A stretch of 60,000 nt of DNA from Owenia fusiformis (taxonomy: Eukaryota; Annelida; Polychaeta; Sabellida; Oweniidae), in assembly GCA_903813345.2 (NCBI GenBank), contig CAIIXF020000005.1, positions 15,753,375-15,813,374 of the forward strand, read 5' to 3'. Made by a program: the position numbers and the translations under genes. Numbering within the stretch: position 1 is the stretch's first letter; each line of letters begins with the position of its first letter. Below, in pieces: positions 40,601-51,600 of this stretch. The notes under the pieces are model-generated. The model was not told the origin of the DNA. It made no database searches and saw only the letters and a list, made by a program, of their open reading frames with translations.

Positions 40601-43600
40601 GGAGGCCGTGTGTCCGCAGATCGATTAAATCGGTGTATTTCTGCGGCGAGCGTAGGAAAACTACGCTCGCCTTGCGGCCTCCGTACGGCGTTTCCAGTTT
40701 TTTACAGGCCGCAGGGTCGGCGTAGAAATTATAACTCGGAGTTATAATATTTGTTCATTTCTGAGGTCCCCGTAGAAATCAACTGGCTCAACAAAATTGA
40801 ATCATTATTTGTCAATGTTTCACCATCACTTTTCATTTGATATTACATCCTAGCACTTTGAATAACATTTATAAATTGTCCCGATGTAAGTAAAATGAAA
40901 AAAAGTATTATTTATCAACAGAAATTTAAAATTCACCGTGCGGCTGCCGTGGGAAATGTGACTGCGAAAGTATGAGAGCGTAGAAATTCCACGGCGAGCG
41001 TAGAAATGTTACTGGCCGCAGAAATGATGGCCGCAAGGTCGCCGTAGGAAATGTGACTGGGGTGTTAACAGCTAAATGTAGGTCCGTGATCGTTGGAAAC
41101 GTTTCTGCAATAAACGATCAACCTAAAGAATACACTTATCTGCTTATAAGAAAGATTAATTACGTGTAGTTGATGTTGCTCAGGATCAAATTGTACGAAC
41201 GAACGCAACTAGTGATTGTGTAAAAAACCGTATGCCGACCAAGCACCGACCTCTCACCTCATGGACCCAACTGTGGAGAGTGACTGGTCGGTGGTCGGTC
41301 TTTTCCGCGAACCCAGAAAAGCAAGATTTATTTATGGTGAGCACTGTAGTCAATATACATTGTAGAATGTATCTCCTTACTCCTTACAACTTTCTGTTTA
41401 GATTCTGAGACAGATGCTAGATCAGGCTAGCCCTCATACCCAGATAATCGCAGCAGACATATTGGGTCAGAATGGATTTGATATCATCAGATACATGCAG
41501 AAGGACCCAGAACTGAATCGATCAGTGTCCATTGTTGGGTATGTTAATATGCGCCTGTTATTTCAATTGTCATGCAGTATAATATATTAAAGCTGTTTAT
41601 CTTGAAAATATTGTCCCTGTCTAAGGTTCAATGTGATGTGCATCTATAAATAATTTTTTAACAGATAATTTATTTGGAAATGAAGTAATATCAAAATCGA
41701 AATTCTAATAGCTCTTTATTTTATTTATTTAAGACTAACTTATGTTTTTTAAAATGTCTTATTACCTTGCCATCTTTTTTAGCAAATGATAATGATTCAC
41801 ATAATTTTTGTTACCTCACAAGCTTTGTGCCAGTTACATGTATGGGAATTATATTTAGAGTGTAGCAGACCCTGACTTTAGTTTTAAGAGTATTTCGCAA
41901 ACATATCCTTTATATTTAGGATGGATATGTTGAACTGGACATAATTGAATTGTTTAGTTGACAAACTTTTGACATATCAGCTATATCAATGAAAAGATTC
42001 TAGTCAACATATTTTCAATAATTCAATATTCATCAATTATTTAAGCCGCATGAGCTAGCTTTTTGCTTAGGGGCTGGCCATTTCTTCATTTGGTACACAA
42101 GCTTTCCATGAAAAATAATACTGCCTGCGATTAACAAAGAAAATGAGAAGTAGATATTAAATATTATACAAATATTTAATTCTATTGAGGTGAATACCTG
42201 TGCATCTTTCACAAGTGATATTCCACGAAGCCCGAAGGGCTAGTGGAATATCATCTTGTGAAAGTGTCAAAGGTATTCACCGAAAATAGAATTAAATATT
42301 TGTATTATTATATCACTGTCATAACATCTTCTATAATTAAATAAGTCATATGTTAACAGGATTTATGGTGTTCTCCCTCAATTGATCGCGCCTCCAAATA
42401 AAACTGGTTCAATTTTTCATTCAATGTTGATTTTGATACGTTTTCCAAATCAATCACATCGTCTTTGCTAGATATCCAATCTTGAAAGATCTTCACTGAT
42501 CTTTTTGTTGTCTTTATTGTGTTTTCTGAATGAATAGACCTGTGGATTCTATCAATTTCTTCAGCAGAAATATTTGGAAACCTTTGCTTACCGTCTGCCG
42601 TTTTGGTTATTATGGGATATATAAAATGAAAATTTCACTACATACATACTAAGTCAACCACGCAGGTATAAGTCATGACCGTTGAATATCATTTGATATT
42701 CACTGGAAGTCACGTGACTTCCGTTGAATATCGCTAGTTATTTTTTAGTCACGTGTAGGACATGGACCAATAAGAGAGTGAGGAATATGACAGTGATATA
42801 ATAATCATTTATATCTAGTTTGATAGGAGAAAAAACTTTTTAGTTCAAGCTGGTTGCAAGCATTTGAAAAATGTTTGATTTGTTCAAGGTGATCAGATTA
42901 GGTTTTTCTCGCTGTATTGCCCCTGTACCTTTGTTGCATTTTTCATTTGATTGTTTTTGATTTTTTGTTATATCATCCTCTGAAAATGGCATTGTTTCTG
43001 AATACTTGCAGAATGTAAGAACTTTTTTGTATAAGGGAATTTATTCTTTAAACTTGATTTCTTTACTAATTGTTTAGATAATGCATGGTTTTAGCTGAGT
43101 TTATGTCCTTTTGTAGAATACACTACCCAGGGACTAACAGTCCTAGTTATGCACAAGAATCACATGTACAGTTGTGGTCCAGCGAGGACTACAGTTCTTT
43201 GAATGATAACGAGGGTGCTGGTTGCTTGGCAACGGTAAACATTGTTCTTCTTATGCTTTTAACTCTTAGCACCTTGCTAGCCTTTTGATAATATCTGTGG
43301 TATATTTAATTAATGTGTGCTTTCATCCGTGCTCCAGCTATGTGCTACAATAATGTGTGCTGTTTACTGTACAAGTGGTATTTAATCAAAGCGGTTAATT
43401 TGCCGAATGGTCAAATTTTATCAATTTCCTAATTTTAATTTTCCTAATGACAAGAAACTTCCCATTGGATAACATTATGGAGACAATATTTCCGACATTT
43501 GATTTTCCGAGCCTGGCAAAAATTAGGCAATAGGCAAATAAAATGATTAGGCAAAATTACCACTTATACAGTATTTGGTTAATTTATTTATTTGATATCT

Positions 43601-46600
43601 TGCAAGCCTCTCTATATTTAAAATACTCCTCTTTATTTTATTCTTGGTTGCTGCTATTTAAGTTGAGGTGGGTCGGGTATGAGTCAAGTTGATTTTGTCT
43701 TGGTGGAGTCTAGATAGCTAGGGTCTAGATTCTTAGTGTCAGAGACTGGGTTGAGAAGAGACAATCTGCCATTGGGGAGGTAAACGCTAATGAGTATGGG
43801 TAAATTCTGGATCAGTGAAATCAGGGAGTTCCTCCAGAACAGAGGAGATAATAAGACTGTTGCTACCAAAGCTAGAACTTACTCAACCCACATCTACTTT
43901 TCTGCTTTTCTTGTTTGGTTATGAAGCATCAGGATACTTTTAGTTTGCTTGCTAATGGGCATGTGACAACATCCCATAATTTTACTACGGGTCATATTTT
44001 TTGACAAAATAGTGCAACTCGCTTGACTAACACTTCAGCCTATTTTCTAAATCAAATAATAAAAATCTAATTAGGGGGCTTGTACTTATGTGTTTAAGGG
44101 TGCACTACCCAGAAACTTGCAGTCCAGATTATGCAGTTGACTCTAATTATACACTATGGTCTTCTGAAGATCAGGGTGATCGCAAAGCTGATATTCCATT
44201 AACCAAGGTACACCTTTTCTGAGTCCATAAAATCAAAAAAGCTTTTTCTAGTAACCTCATCTTATTACAAGATTGCCAGAGCTAGAGTCGGGTCAAAGAA
44301 AACCAAAGTGGTTTTCCCCGACCTGAAAGTCAGGGAATTATCTTAAAAATCATTAAAATATTGTACTTCTGAATTCTAAAAAAAGACAGCGAAATTTTGA
44401 AACATTGAAAATATTTGTTTCAATAACAACTCACTTGGCAACCCTCTTCTCTATAAATACTACTGTATAAAGTAACAAACTTAATGCATAAGTACAGCCC
44501 CTCTAGCAGCATAAATGAAGTAAAGGGAGAATCCTTATATTTTTGCAGTATTCAAAATATTATAAATTATTGCAAACATTTTTTAAAGTGGTGAAATTGC
44601 TATACAGGGGTTTCATTAGCAGCAGGCAACAGGCGATTTTCACCAGTTGTTTTCACAAAATTGCCTGTTGTTTTTAGGGACTTTTCAACATTTCCATATT
44701 AAATTCATGATTTCCATTCATTTTGCCTGTTGTTTTCATTTATTTAGCCTGTTGTGAGAAATTCTAGTGAAACCCCTGTTATATCTATCGTTTTTGTGAT
44801 CAACATGCAGTCTTTACATCCTGTGTTTACATCTAACATATTGTTACGCTTTAGTAACCATTTGCAATAACTAACCAAGTGGTTACTTTTTTGATATTGT
44901 TTTTTCAGGTCCTGAATAAGAATTACATTAATGGTTACTTCAGTGGGTAAGTCTGCTGCATTGTATTTCCACCCGTTATTAATCATATCAATTCAAAAAA
45001 TCATATCCTTTCGTTTGCAATGATAAATGCTACATAACTGCAGTTGTGTCTCGTCTTAATTTACTTTAATTTTTTTTATAATGATTAATACAATGAACAC
45101 ATACATCTGACATATCTGTTCATGACTTAACAGTTGGAGGTTCTCTTATAAAACCATCTCATATACATTGTCTTTGGAATCCAGTTATACCAATGCTATG
45201 GAGTGACACAAAAATGCAATTATTCCAAAATAAGAGGGTTACATTCTGTGATACCTCAAATAGGATTGGCTCCCAGAATGCAACATTGATATTATGTCCC
45301 ATTTCTGGTAAAGGTGTCACGGAACAAAAAAAAGTTCGGTTTGGTTTGGAACATTTGGCTTTGGAACGGAACGGAACAATTTCGGAACGGTTCCGGAACA
45401 AAGTGACTAGATCTACATGTGTATTATACTCTTACTTGCCCTATTTATTGTAGGACAAAATCTAGTCATTTGCAACAAAACTACTTAATTTTGAGAGTCT
45501 ATGAACAATGACTGGATATCTAGCCTGTACAGGAAATAAAAAATTAGGTCTACGTGTCCTAGAAGTAGATCTCCCATTCGAACTGGGAAGAAAAACAAAA
45601 ATTAACGATCAATTCACCTTGAGCGTCTGTTATTGGGACCTCACATCTTTGAAGGCTTTCTGGTCCCGCTGAACCTACCCCCCGATTACAGGATTACCAC
45701 AATATTTCCAAATGTGGATTTTCCTGTCCTTCGAAGCATCTTCGATACATTGTTTCTCGGGTTTCAGCTCATTTGACAATTCGAGTTTAGCCGCCGCCAT
45801 GATCAGTTCAAAGTCGCAGATCATACTACTCGAGAAAGATAAACCCCCAGCATATTTAGTACTTATAAAATAAGTTGATCGACTAGGTCTATCTGGTAGC
45901 AAAAACCTCTTGAAAACTCTTCAATGAGAAGAAATGAAAAATGGACTTCTTTCGATGAAAAGAAAAATGCTGTTTTGCAGCGATTTGAGGTCTAAAAGCT
46001 GTGTAAAGGTACGATTTTCTTGTTCCGGAACCGAACCGAAATGTTGAATAATTGTTCCGTGTTCCAACCTGAGAGCCTAGTTCCGCGTAACGGAACAAAA
46101 TCGGGTATCCGTGAGACCTCTAATATGTGGTAAGGTGACATTTAACCTTATTTACATGTGACATGTTTCTGGAACCTGTCACATAGAAATAAGGGTAAAG
46201 ATCACCATACCATGTATGGGACAGAGTATTGATGTTGTATTCTTGGAGCCAATCCTCCTTGGTGATACCTTATACTCACTTTTTACAGAACAATAACATG
46301 GAACCTCATTGCCAGTTACTATGACAACCTCCCATACACAAGAAAGGGTTTGATGACAGCAGAAGAACCTTGGAGTGGTTATTACTCTGTTGAGCCACCT
46401 ATATGGATAACTGGTGTGTATTTGACATATCCTAAAAGTGATATTACCAGCATTTAAGCAACCAGATACTTCTAGAATTTTAAATTTCTTTGCACCTAGT
46501 TAAAAAATCTATTTGCAACTTGAAATTTAAAATCTATCCATACTCAGTAGAATTTTGACTGGCACATTTTAACTTAACACATGGAATTTGAAATTTCCAT

Positions 46601-49600
46601 CAGAAATTGGTGAAATGAAATGAATCTGAATTATGAAAAATATCTGTATCATGTATTGGTTTGGATGATTTTTTTGAATAGAGAATACACTTTTTAACCT
46701 AAACCTCTAGAGCATTTGGCAAGGACATACAGTATACATATATTTGAATCTGATTCGATATGATCTACCCCGATTTCCTTTAATTTCCAAACAATGTATT
46801 TTGTTTTAATTTCAGCCCACACCACCCAGTTTACTTCAATAGGCTGGTACTACCTGAAGCATGGCTCTGGAGTGGGTTACCTAGATCAGGGGGGAAGCTA
46901 CGTTACATATCTAAGGCCTGGGGGTGATCTCACTATTGTTATAGAAACAATGGTATGATTAAATACATCTACGTATTATCATTATCATGTTATTTTTAGA
47001 TCTTATTTTTGAAATAACATGCCCTTTTTCCATGTGAACATATTGACCTTATATATTCACAACATCATGATATAATATGGTTTCATGGTGTTGCATTTTG
47101 TCAAAATCATACTTTTTCTCATATACCTTATTTACATGTACAAGGGGGTTGGTGTGGAGATGAAATTGAAAATTTTACCCCAAAGTCTACTTTTACAGTA
47201 CTTGTTTTGCCCAAAATATCCCAAAGTGTAATATTTACGAATCGGTCACTTTACTTCTGATGTTTTCATAATACTGTATACAATAACCTGTATGTAATTG
47301 TTACAGACTCATGACCACTCAGTGTGCATAAGACCTCCTTATCCACCTTACGAAGTGAAACCTCAGAATGCAACCTTCAAAATACAAGGGAGCATGGTAA
47401 GTCAATGTATGGTCACCTAAATATAAAATACCTGACAAATATGATTGAAAGTAGCAAAACATATGTAATCAAGTTCTAGATTTTATTTACTTTTGTAACA
47501 CTAGCTATTGAGGTAACAAATTATAATATGTTCTTATGTTCAAATCATCAATTAGTGAATCCCTATTTCTCTGCAATGTTCAATACATCTTCATTCTAAT
47601 GTTTCAAGCAGTTTGAGTACTTGGGTGAATTTCCTAAGATTGCTAGGTGTAGTTGCTAATCATTATGCTTAGACTGCAGCGTTTTGTTCTCTGTGTGTCT
47701 ACAGGTTGTTATGTACGTGTATACATATTGTAATTTCTATTGAATTTTCATTGTATTGTAGAAGATGGTTGATCAGCTCTACCTCTGGTATAGTGCTCTT
47801 AAGTTTGATGGCAGCAAGTCAACACTCTTCCAACAGATGACTCCTGTCAAAGTAGGTTTTTGTGGCATCTATCTTGATTCTTGATTGTACGTCTCATTGA
47901 CTGTGTACAACTCCCACTCTTGAACTCACTAGAGGATGACTGTAAAAATTATACCACAAAACTACAAACTATGACTGTAGTTTTAGAGTTGAGGGATAAT
48001 ACTTTTTAATAAAATCTTACCCTCCCAAAACCGCTAGTGCCGTATAATTATTAGTGGTGCTTGTCACGAAGAAAACTAGTGTCCACTATGAAAAATTGAG
48101 CCAAGAGTAGATGAAAAATGCATCTTTTGATGTCTTTATCTCAAGATGGAAAATTTAATGAAGAAAACTATAGCAAGTCATGATTGCGGACACTGGGGTT
48201 GACACGATTATTCAAGACCATTAATGTGTCAATAACGCAACTCAATGACAATTGACTGCACCACTAATGATTACGAATACAACATACATTTAATTAACAC
48301 ATAAGGTGAATCAAAGTTTGACTTGGATTGCTTCTGCATGTTTTTCTCTGTTTTAGGTTGTCAATGGTCAGTTCTCAATTTCTGTTGGCCTAGATAGTGT
48401 CTACACATTGTCCACTATCTCTACTGGCCATAAAGGATCTTTCCCTACAACTGCTCAATCAAAGCCTTTTCCTAAACCATACAAGGACTCCTTTGATTGT
48501 AAGTTACAATTAAAAAGTTTGATATACTGTAAATTGTAAAATTTTAATCCTAAAGATAGTACACCTCAAAATGAATTAAATCTGCACCATTAATTAAAAC
48601 CCTATTTTCTGAAAATATCAATTTTCAATAATGTCTTATTGTATTTCTGTATTTTGGGTTGGGTTTTGCAATTTTCTCTGGCTCATCCAGAATTGGTCAG
48701 CAAAAATAAAAGCAGAAACCAATCTTGCCTCATTGGTGATCAACTTCTTCAGAGTTACAATAATGATTCCGCTTAACCCATACCCAGAGCATCTTAGCTT
48801 GACACAACCTGACCTGACTCAACCTAGATACAGTGTTCCCTTGTACATACATAGTAGCTGAGACAACACAAGTCTGTATATTTACTCTCATTTCTTCACT
48901 TTTAAGAGTTAAGTCACCACATTCTATGTGCATGCAAAATGTGGTGACTTAACTCTTAAAAGTGAAGAAATGAGAGTTAATATACAGACTTGGGACTTGT
49001 GGTGTCTCGGCTACTATATTTATATTTTCCAGCTTACCCAGTTAGCAGTGAAGCATTCAATTTTGCTCAACAAGTAGGTGTATTTGAGACAGCTAAGTGT
49101 AAAGAGTTGTACAGAGGTCTCGTTCTGCGCCAGGTTGTGACGAGACATCCAATACACTGGTGCCCCCTGCCACTGCTGCAACCCATCAATGTCATTGGCA
49201 ACTTTAACTGGTGAGTCACTTTGAACTGAAGTTTTCAGTACATACTTAACCTAATCCATTTAGAGTATTCTTACACCCCTTAAACTAGTTCAGGTGGATC
49301 ATTCCATTAATTGGCCTATCACGCACTCCTTTCCAACTTTCATGTCATCACTTCTGGTGGTGACATATTGCTAATTTTTTGTGGATGGTGGTTGGTGTTT
49401 GGCATTCAGTGGTTGATGTCTGGGTCTGGCAGTCAGCATTTTGTGTCTGTAACAAATGGCAGGTGGAGATGTTTTGCATGTTAACGCCTTTGAACTCCAT
49501 TGTCAGTGGTTTTGCATATGTTTGTATGTACATCTAAAGATTCCATAAGATAACAATTAAGATTTTGACATCTCTTGAGAAAGCATCACCTCAAAGTAAG

Positions 49601-50780
49601 TCTCTCATTAAAGGTCTTAAACTGAATCTCTTTCAAATTTAAGGTTTTTAATTGTTATATTATGGTATGTTATTTATAGGTCAGACATCACTGTTACTAC
49701 TGACACCTACATTGACACTAAAGATGGCGCTGAGGGAGCATTCATTGCAGCACGTGTTGATAGAGGAGGCTGTAATGCATGGTTAGCTCAAGGGGTCTTC
49801 TTTTGGATTCTTCCTGATGCACAACAATTCCAGATCAGCACAGATATAGGTAAGAAGGATCATGTCTATCATAGAGTTTAAATACTAGTAGTCTTATAAC
49901 TACATATCATAAAACAGTTGTGCTACTTTTCTTTAGCTTTACATGTAATTTTCATGAATGAACTTGAATGTTATGGATTTGATAAAACTATATTGCTTTT
50001 AGCAATGGACATATCTTCAGTTTAAGCTGTGACCCTAACTTTCTAATGTTTTTGAAGACAATGGGATGTTGAGAGTTATCAAAAATTTAAAATTGTGACA
50101 AAGTAACCTCTTAACTCCATAATAAGTCTATGTTACACATTTAAGACCCTGGGATAGTTAATTTAATTTTATGATTTGAAATTAACATACCAGTGTAGTT
50201 GTTTACAAATGATAAAAGCATGTTTTATGAATGCTAATATAAAATTTGAAATTTATGTGTCACTAATGTTTGTTGTAGCAAGGGCCTACATGGTGAAAAG
50301 TGGGAATGTCAAGTTAGCCAGAGATACATGGTATACCCTCCAGCTACAGGTTAAAGTAAGTAGGAAATAAATGAAAAATAAATAAAACTGTGAGGTAGAG
50401 AAAAAATGAATAAATTGGGGAAGGGGGGGGGGGGGCTGGGGGCTGAGTAGAGAGTTTTTATTATTATTTAATTTTTGTTGTTTGTTTTTATATTGACAAT
50501 TTTTGTTACAATCACTTTATTTATTTCCATAATATAAGACTTGATGGATGACTTATTTCAATATTTATAACATATGAATCACAATAGTCACAACTGATCT
50601 TTGTGCTATTCAATTAATTAAATGAACATTCTTTTATTCCAGGGAAATGTAGCAAGTGCCTTCGTCAACAAAACTTTAGTTTTCAATGGGACAGTGAACT
50701 CAAGTTCAAAGCATGGATTTGCTGCTATGGGATTAAGTTCATTCGGATATGGCAGTTTTGACAATTTCATGGTCACCTGA
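34666..50780 (+). CDS. GALC: Galactosylceramidase (galactocerebrosidase)
   Basis: Lysosomal GH59 hydrolase that removes galactose from galactosylceramide and related sphingolipids. Exons: 34666-34797, 36529-36597, 37077-37229, 38463-38627, 38858-38896, 41402-41538, 43117-43234 (7A) or 44099-44207 (7B), 44909-44946, 46289-46413, 46816-46952, 47307-47396, 47762-47851, 48357-48498, 49033-49210, 49680-49849, 50279-50355, 50643-50780. All borders are GT-AG and phases match. With 7A the total is 1998 nt, 665 residues (human 685). A hydrophobic signal peptide of about 19 residues comes first, then [16 protein letters not shown]. Acid/base glutamate in VWNEKPY (E177); nucleophile in LWSSED (E255). 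Also seen are [24 protein letters not shown]-like AHTTQF, the beta-sandwich, and a C-terminal lectin-like domain ending [12 protein letters not shown]. Exon 7 exists in two frame-compatible versions. Confidence 0.97.
35076..36054. mobile_element. Foldback element with 155-bp arms in GALC intron 1
   Basis: Left arm 35076-35231 and right arm 35900-36054 are inverted copies (landmarks ACTATAGTCCTGGAGAGAGC and TGTAGTTGAATCCACAA). Inside is a second inverted pair (35230-35280 and 35419-35465, CTGGGTTTATCGGCA). Also inside is a segment that occurs inverted in DLD intron 11 (8310-8715). The total is about 980 bp. The ORF at 34980-35222 is arm sequence. Confidence 0.85.
36061..36221. mobile_element. 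MITE with AGGGGTTTCA(C/T)TAG ends, copy 1
   Basis: AGGGGTTTCACTAG at 36061-36074 and inverse CTAATGAAACCCCT at 36208-36221. The interior has CAACAGGCGA and CGCCTGTTGCC pairs. The same family sits at 44605-44778 in the opposite orientation. Confidence 0.8.
36685..36825 (+). repeat. Dispersed repeat, GTCACCAC family
   Basis: Starts with the small palindrome TATGTCACCACCAGAAGTGG and ends around GACATTTTGCATGTTAATGC. Matches 49345-49500 and, inverted, 6254-6410. Confidence 0.6.
37347..38430. repeat. 69-bp minisatellite derived from the 5' end of GALC exon 4
   Basis: Units with GTAACCCGTAACCCTGG recur at 37451, 37520, 37589, 38224, 38293, 38347 and 38416, mostly 69 bp apart. Each holds ATCAAGCTTGCATATG, close to exon 4's ATCAAGCTTGCAGGTC. 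At 37381-37388 the first unit even has the acceptor and exon start (TTGTTCCAG|CGCAATC). This decoy exon reaches a stop after 12 codons. The array is split by the element 37649-38208 and ends at the real exon 4 (38463). Confidence 0.85.
37649..38208. mobile_element. hAT-like element inside the GALC exon 4 minisatellite
   Basis: Left end CAGGGCTTGCATTA and right end inverted CAGCGCTTGCATTAGG. The flanks TATGAC/TATGAC are part of the repeat unit, so the target duplication is uncertain. The interior has GCGTCC and 'ggacacacttttt' repeats. No ORF. Confidence 0.75.
39455..39550. repeat. 16-bp minisatellite, six units
   Basis: Six copies of GGGTACGAGTTGTCTT with few changes, exactly 96 bp, in GALC intron 5, directly left of the transposon nest. 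Confidence 0.9.
39795..41314. mobile_element. Middle element of the nest, hAT-like
   Basis: Starts AGGGTTTACGGAAAAGACCG; the right end inverted is GGGTTCGCGGAAAAGACCG, continued on both sides by ACCGACCACCGACC. Flanks AGAAAATC and AGAAAAGC fit an 8-bp target duplication with one change. No transposase recognised. Confidence 0.75.
40575..41067. mobile_element. Innermost element of the nest
   Basis: TAACACCCCAGTCACATTT at 40575-40593 and its exact inverse at 41049-41067. The interior is GC-richer than its surroundings, with CGTACGGAGGCCG/CGGCCTCCGTACG pairs and repeats of 'gcgagcgtagaaat'. Target duplication not clear. Confidence 0.8.
42160..42305. repeat. Hairpin adjoining the second Crypton-like relic
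   Basis: Arms: AAATATTTAATTCTAT pairs with ATAGAATTAAATATTT, GGTGAATACC with GGTATTCACC, and CTTTCACAAGTGATATTCCA with its near inverse. Loop around GAAGCCCGAAGGGCTAG. Confidence 0.85.
42301..42805. mobile_element. TIR element with Crypton-like ORF
   Basis: ATTATTATATCACTGTCATA (about 42304-42323) and its near inverse TATGACAGTGATATAATAAT (about 42786-42805) mark the ends. The left end overlaps the hairpin 42160-42305. Near the right end is GACCAATAAG (CCAAT box) and CACGTGACTTCC. It lies in the intron between GALC exons 6 and 7A. Confidence 0.75.
42353..42600 (-). pseudogene. Crypton-like recombinase N-terminal domain, relic without start codon
   Basis: The minus-strand open frame contains [16 protein letters not shown] followed by [19 protein letters not shown] and ending [10 protein letters not shown]. 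The 'E-E-I...N-T...T-K-R-S-V-x-x-F' pattern matches the N-terminus seen at 30173-30463 and Crypton/DUF3504-type proteins. No in-frame ATG was found before an upstream stop, and no catalytic domain follows, so it is annotated as a relic. Confidence 0.6.
43117..43234 (+). CDS. GALC: GALC alternative exon 7A (catalytic nucleophile)
   Basis: 118 bp, 39 codons plus one base. Begins IHYPGT, contains [13 protein letters not shown] and ends EGAGCLAT. This is the canonical form: the family's HYPG, the nucleophile Glu in SSED, and the GAGC segment are all present. Acceptor TTTTGTAG, donor GTAAAC. Exon 6 ends with GG and exon 8 starts in phase 0, so 7A fits. Splicing 7A to 7B gives a stop within 14 codons. 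Confidence 0.93.
44099..44207 (+). CDS. GALC: GALC alternative exon 7B (catalytic nucleophile, diverged loop)
   Basis: 109 bp, 36 codons plus one base. Begins VHYPET, contains [15 protein letters not shown] and ends IPLTK. It aligns with 7A through WSSED and then diverges, losing GAGC. Acceptor TGTGTTTAAG (weak pyrimidine tract), donor GTACAC. Its start and end phases equal those of 7A. It has no stops or frameshifts, which argues against a decayed duplicate. It lies 864 bp downstream of 7A. Confidence 0.8.
44605..44778. mobile_element. MITE with CAGGGGTTTCA(T/C)TAG ends, copy 2
   Basis: CAGGGGTTTCATTAG at the left and inverse CTAGTGAAACCCCTG at the right. The interior has several GCCTGTTG units. 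Inverted relative to 36061-36221. It lies between GALC exons 7B and 8. Confidence 0.85.
45249..46270. mobile_element. Palindromic MITE split by a hAT-like insertion (GALC intron 8)
   Basis: Outer arms: AGGATTGGCTCCCAGAATGC at about 45262-45281 pairs with its near inverse at about 46238-46257. An inner hairpin at 46127-46213 (GGTGACATTTAACCTTATTT and its near inverse) continues the arms. Between them lies an element from about 45311 to 46120 with ends AGGTGTCACGGA and, inverted, AGGTCTCACGGA, and internal GGAACGGAACGG/CCGGAACCGAACC repeats. Exon 9 starts 18 bp after the right arm. Confidence 0.65.
47928..48280. mobile_element. Decayed 'hairpin plus TIR body' element
   Basis: 47928-48010 resembles the hairpin at 30039 (CTAGAGG, ACTGTAAAAATTATA, GAGGGATAAT). 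It is followed by a body with ends TAATTATTAGTGGTGC and GCACCACTAATGATTA (about 48046-48275). No ORF. Lies in the intron before GALC exon 13. Confidence 0.55.
48851..49017. repeat. Near-perfect 167-bp palindrome before GALC exon 14
   Basis: Arms of about 78 bp: CATTTCTTCACTTTTAAGAG and CTCTTAAAAGTGAAGAAATG, with outer ATAGTAGCTGAGACA/TGTCTCGGCTACTAT. The centre is TGTGCATGCA. The right arm ends 15 bp before exon 14 (49033), leaving only the pyrimidine tract and AG outside the hairpin. Confidence 0.9.
49345..49500 (+). repeat. Dispersed repeat, GTCACCAC family
   Basis: CATCACTTCTGGTGGTGACA start, 'acaaatggcaggtgg' and GCATGTTAACGCCTT end match 36685-36825. Lies between GALC exons 14 and 15. 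Confidence 0.6.
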
Positions 50781-51439
50781 TCTACCACAAACAACTGTAT
50801 CTGAGGACATGTTTGAATAAGTAACATACCATGATAGCATTACCATTGACTGCCAATTTAATGAGAAATATCACATGAACCAAAGATGTACTTGATCGAT
50901 TAAGTCAATTAATTTAATGATGGACCTGTAATAGCACATGAACCAAAGGTGTTCTTGAATTAAGTCTTAATTTGAAGATGGACCAGTAATCCAAGTCCAC
51001 TAGGCCATGTCTTGTTTTTCTGAATTTTTCTTGATTTAGATTTAGAGGAAGGGTGAAGCCCTGCATTCAGGCCCCACAGCCCTCCTCCAGGGGCCTGTTG
51101 AGAGTTCTGTTCCTTTTTTGCCAAGTGTACAGAATCACACTAGTATCATTAATTTTATTTTAAGACCCTGTACATGTTTCCTTATCTCAATTTGGTTTCA
51201 TTTTTTATACATTGTTAATATGAATACTTGTTTGTATCTCTATATGAATAATATTGTTATTTAAAAATATTGTGTACAGTTTTGATACTGCTGTTAAATC
51301 ATCATCCATGACCTATCAATGATCATGTACTATTATCAAGTAATATTATCATGTAGATGTACTATTATCACATCATATTACAGCATGCTATGCTATAAAA
51401 CAGCATGTGATTGCCATAATGTCCTTTTAAATATTAATA

Positions 51440-51600
51440 CAGTGAAACCTGTAAACTGGAACACCTCTTGAAGTGGAACACAGCTGTAAGTGGTTCACTT
51501 TTCAGAGTCCCAAGACCTACTGAATTCATGTTAAATGAACTTCTGTTAAGAGGGACACTTTAGAGGTACCAAAGGTGTTCCACAAAGACTTATTTTATTG
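51440..51600 (+). mobile_element. TA MITE of the CAGTAAAACCTGT family
   Basis: CAGTGAAACCTGTAAACTGG start, GTGGAACAC units, and end 'ttattttattgta' (degenerate). Lies in the GALC 3' flank. Confidence 0.65.

Larger units (their letters stand above)
39586..41346. mobile_element. Outer TA-flanked element of a three-level nest
   Basis: Left end CAGTGCTCACCATAAATAAA and its exact inverse at the right end (41326-41346), each flanked by TA. Only 209 bp on the left and 32 bp on the right belong to this element; the rest is inserted. A solo relative is at 33188-33452. The right end is 55 bp from GALC exon 6 (41402). Confidence 0.85.

Noticed and set aside
45193-45453. 86-aa ORF with [14 protein letters not shown] wording
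   Set aside because: Made of GGAAC repeats in the hAT-like insertion in GALC intron 8.
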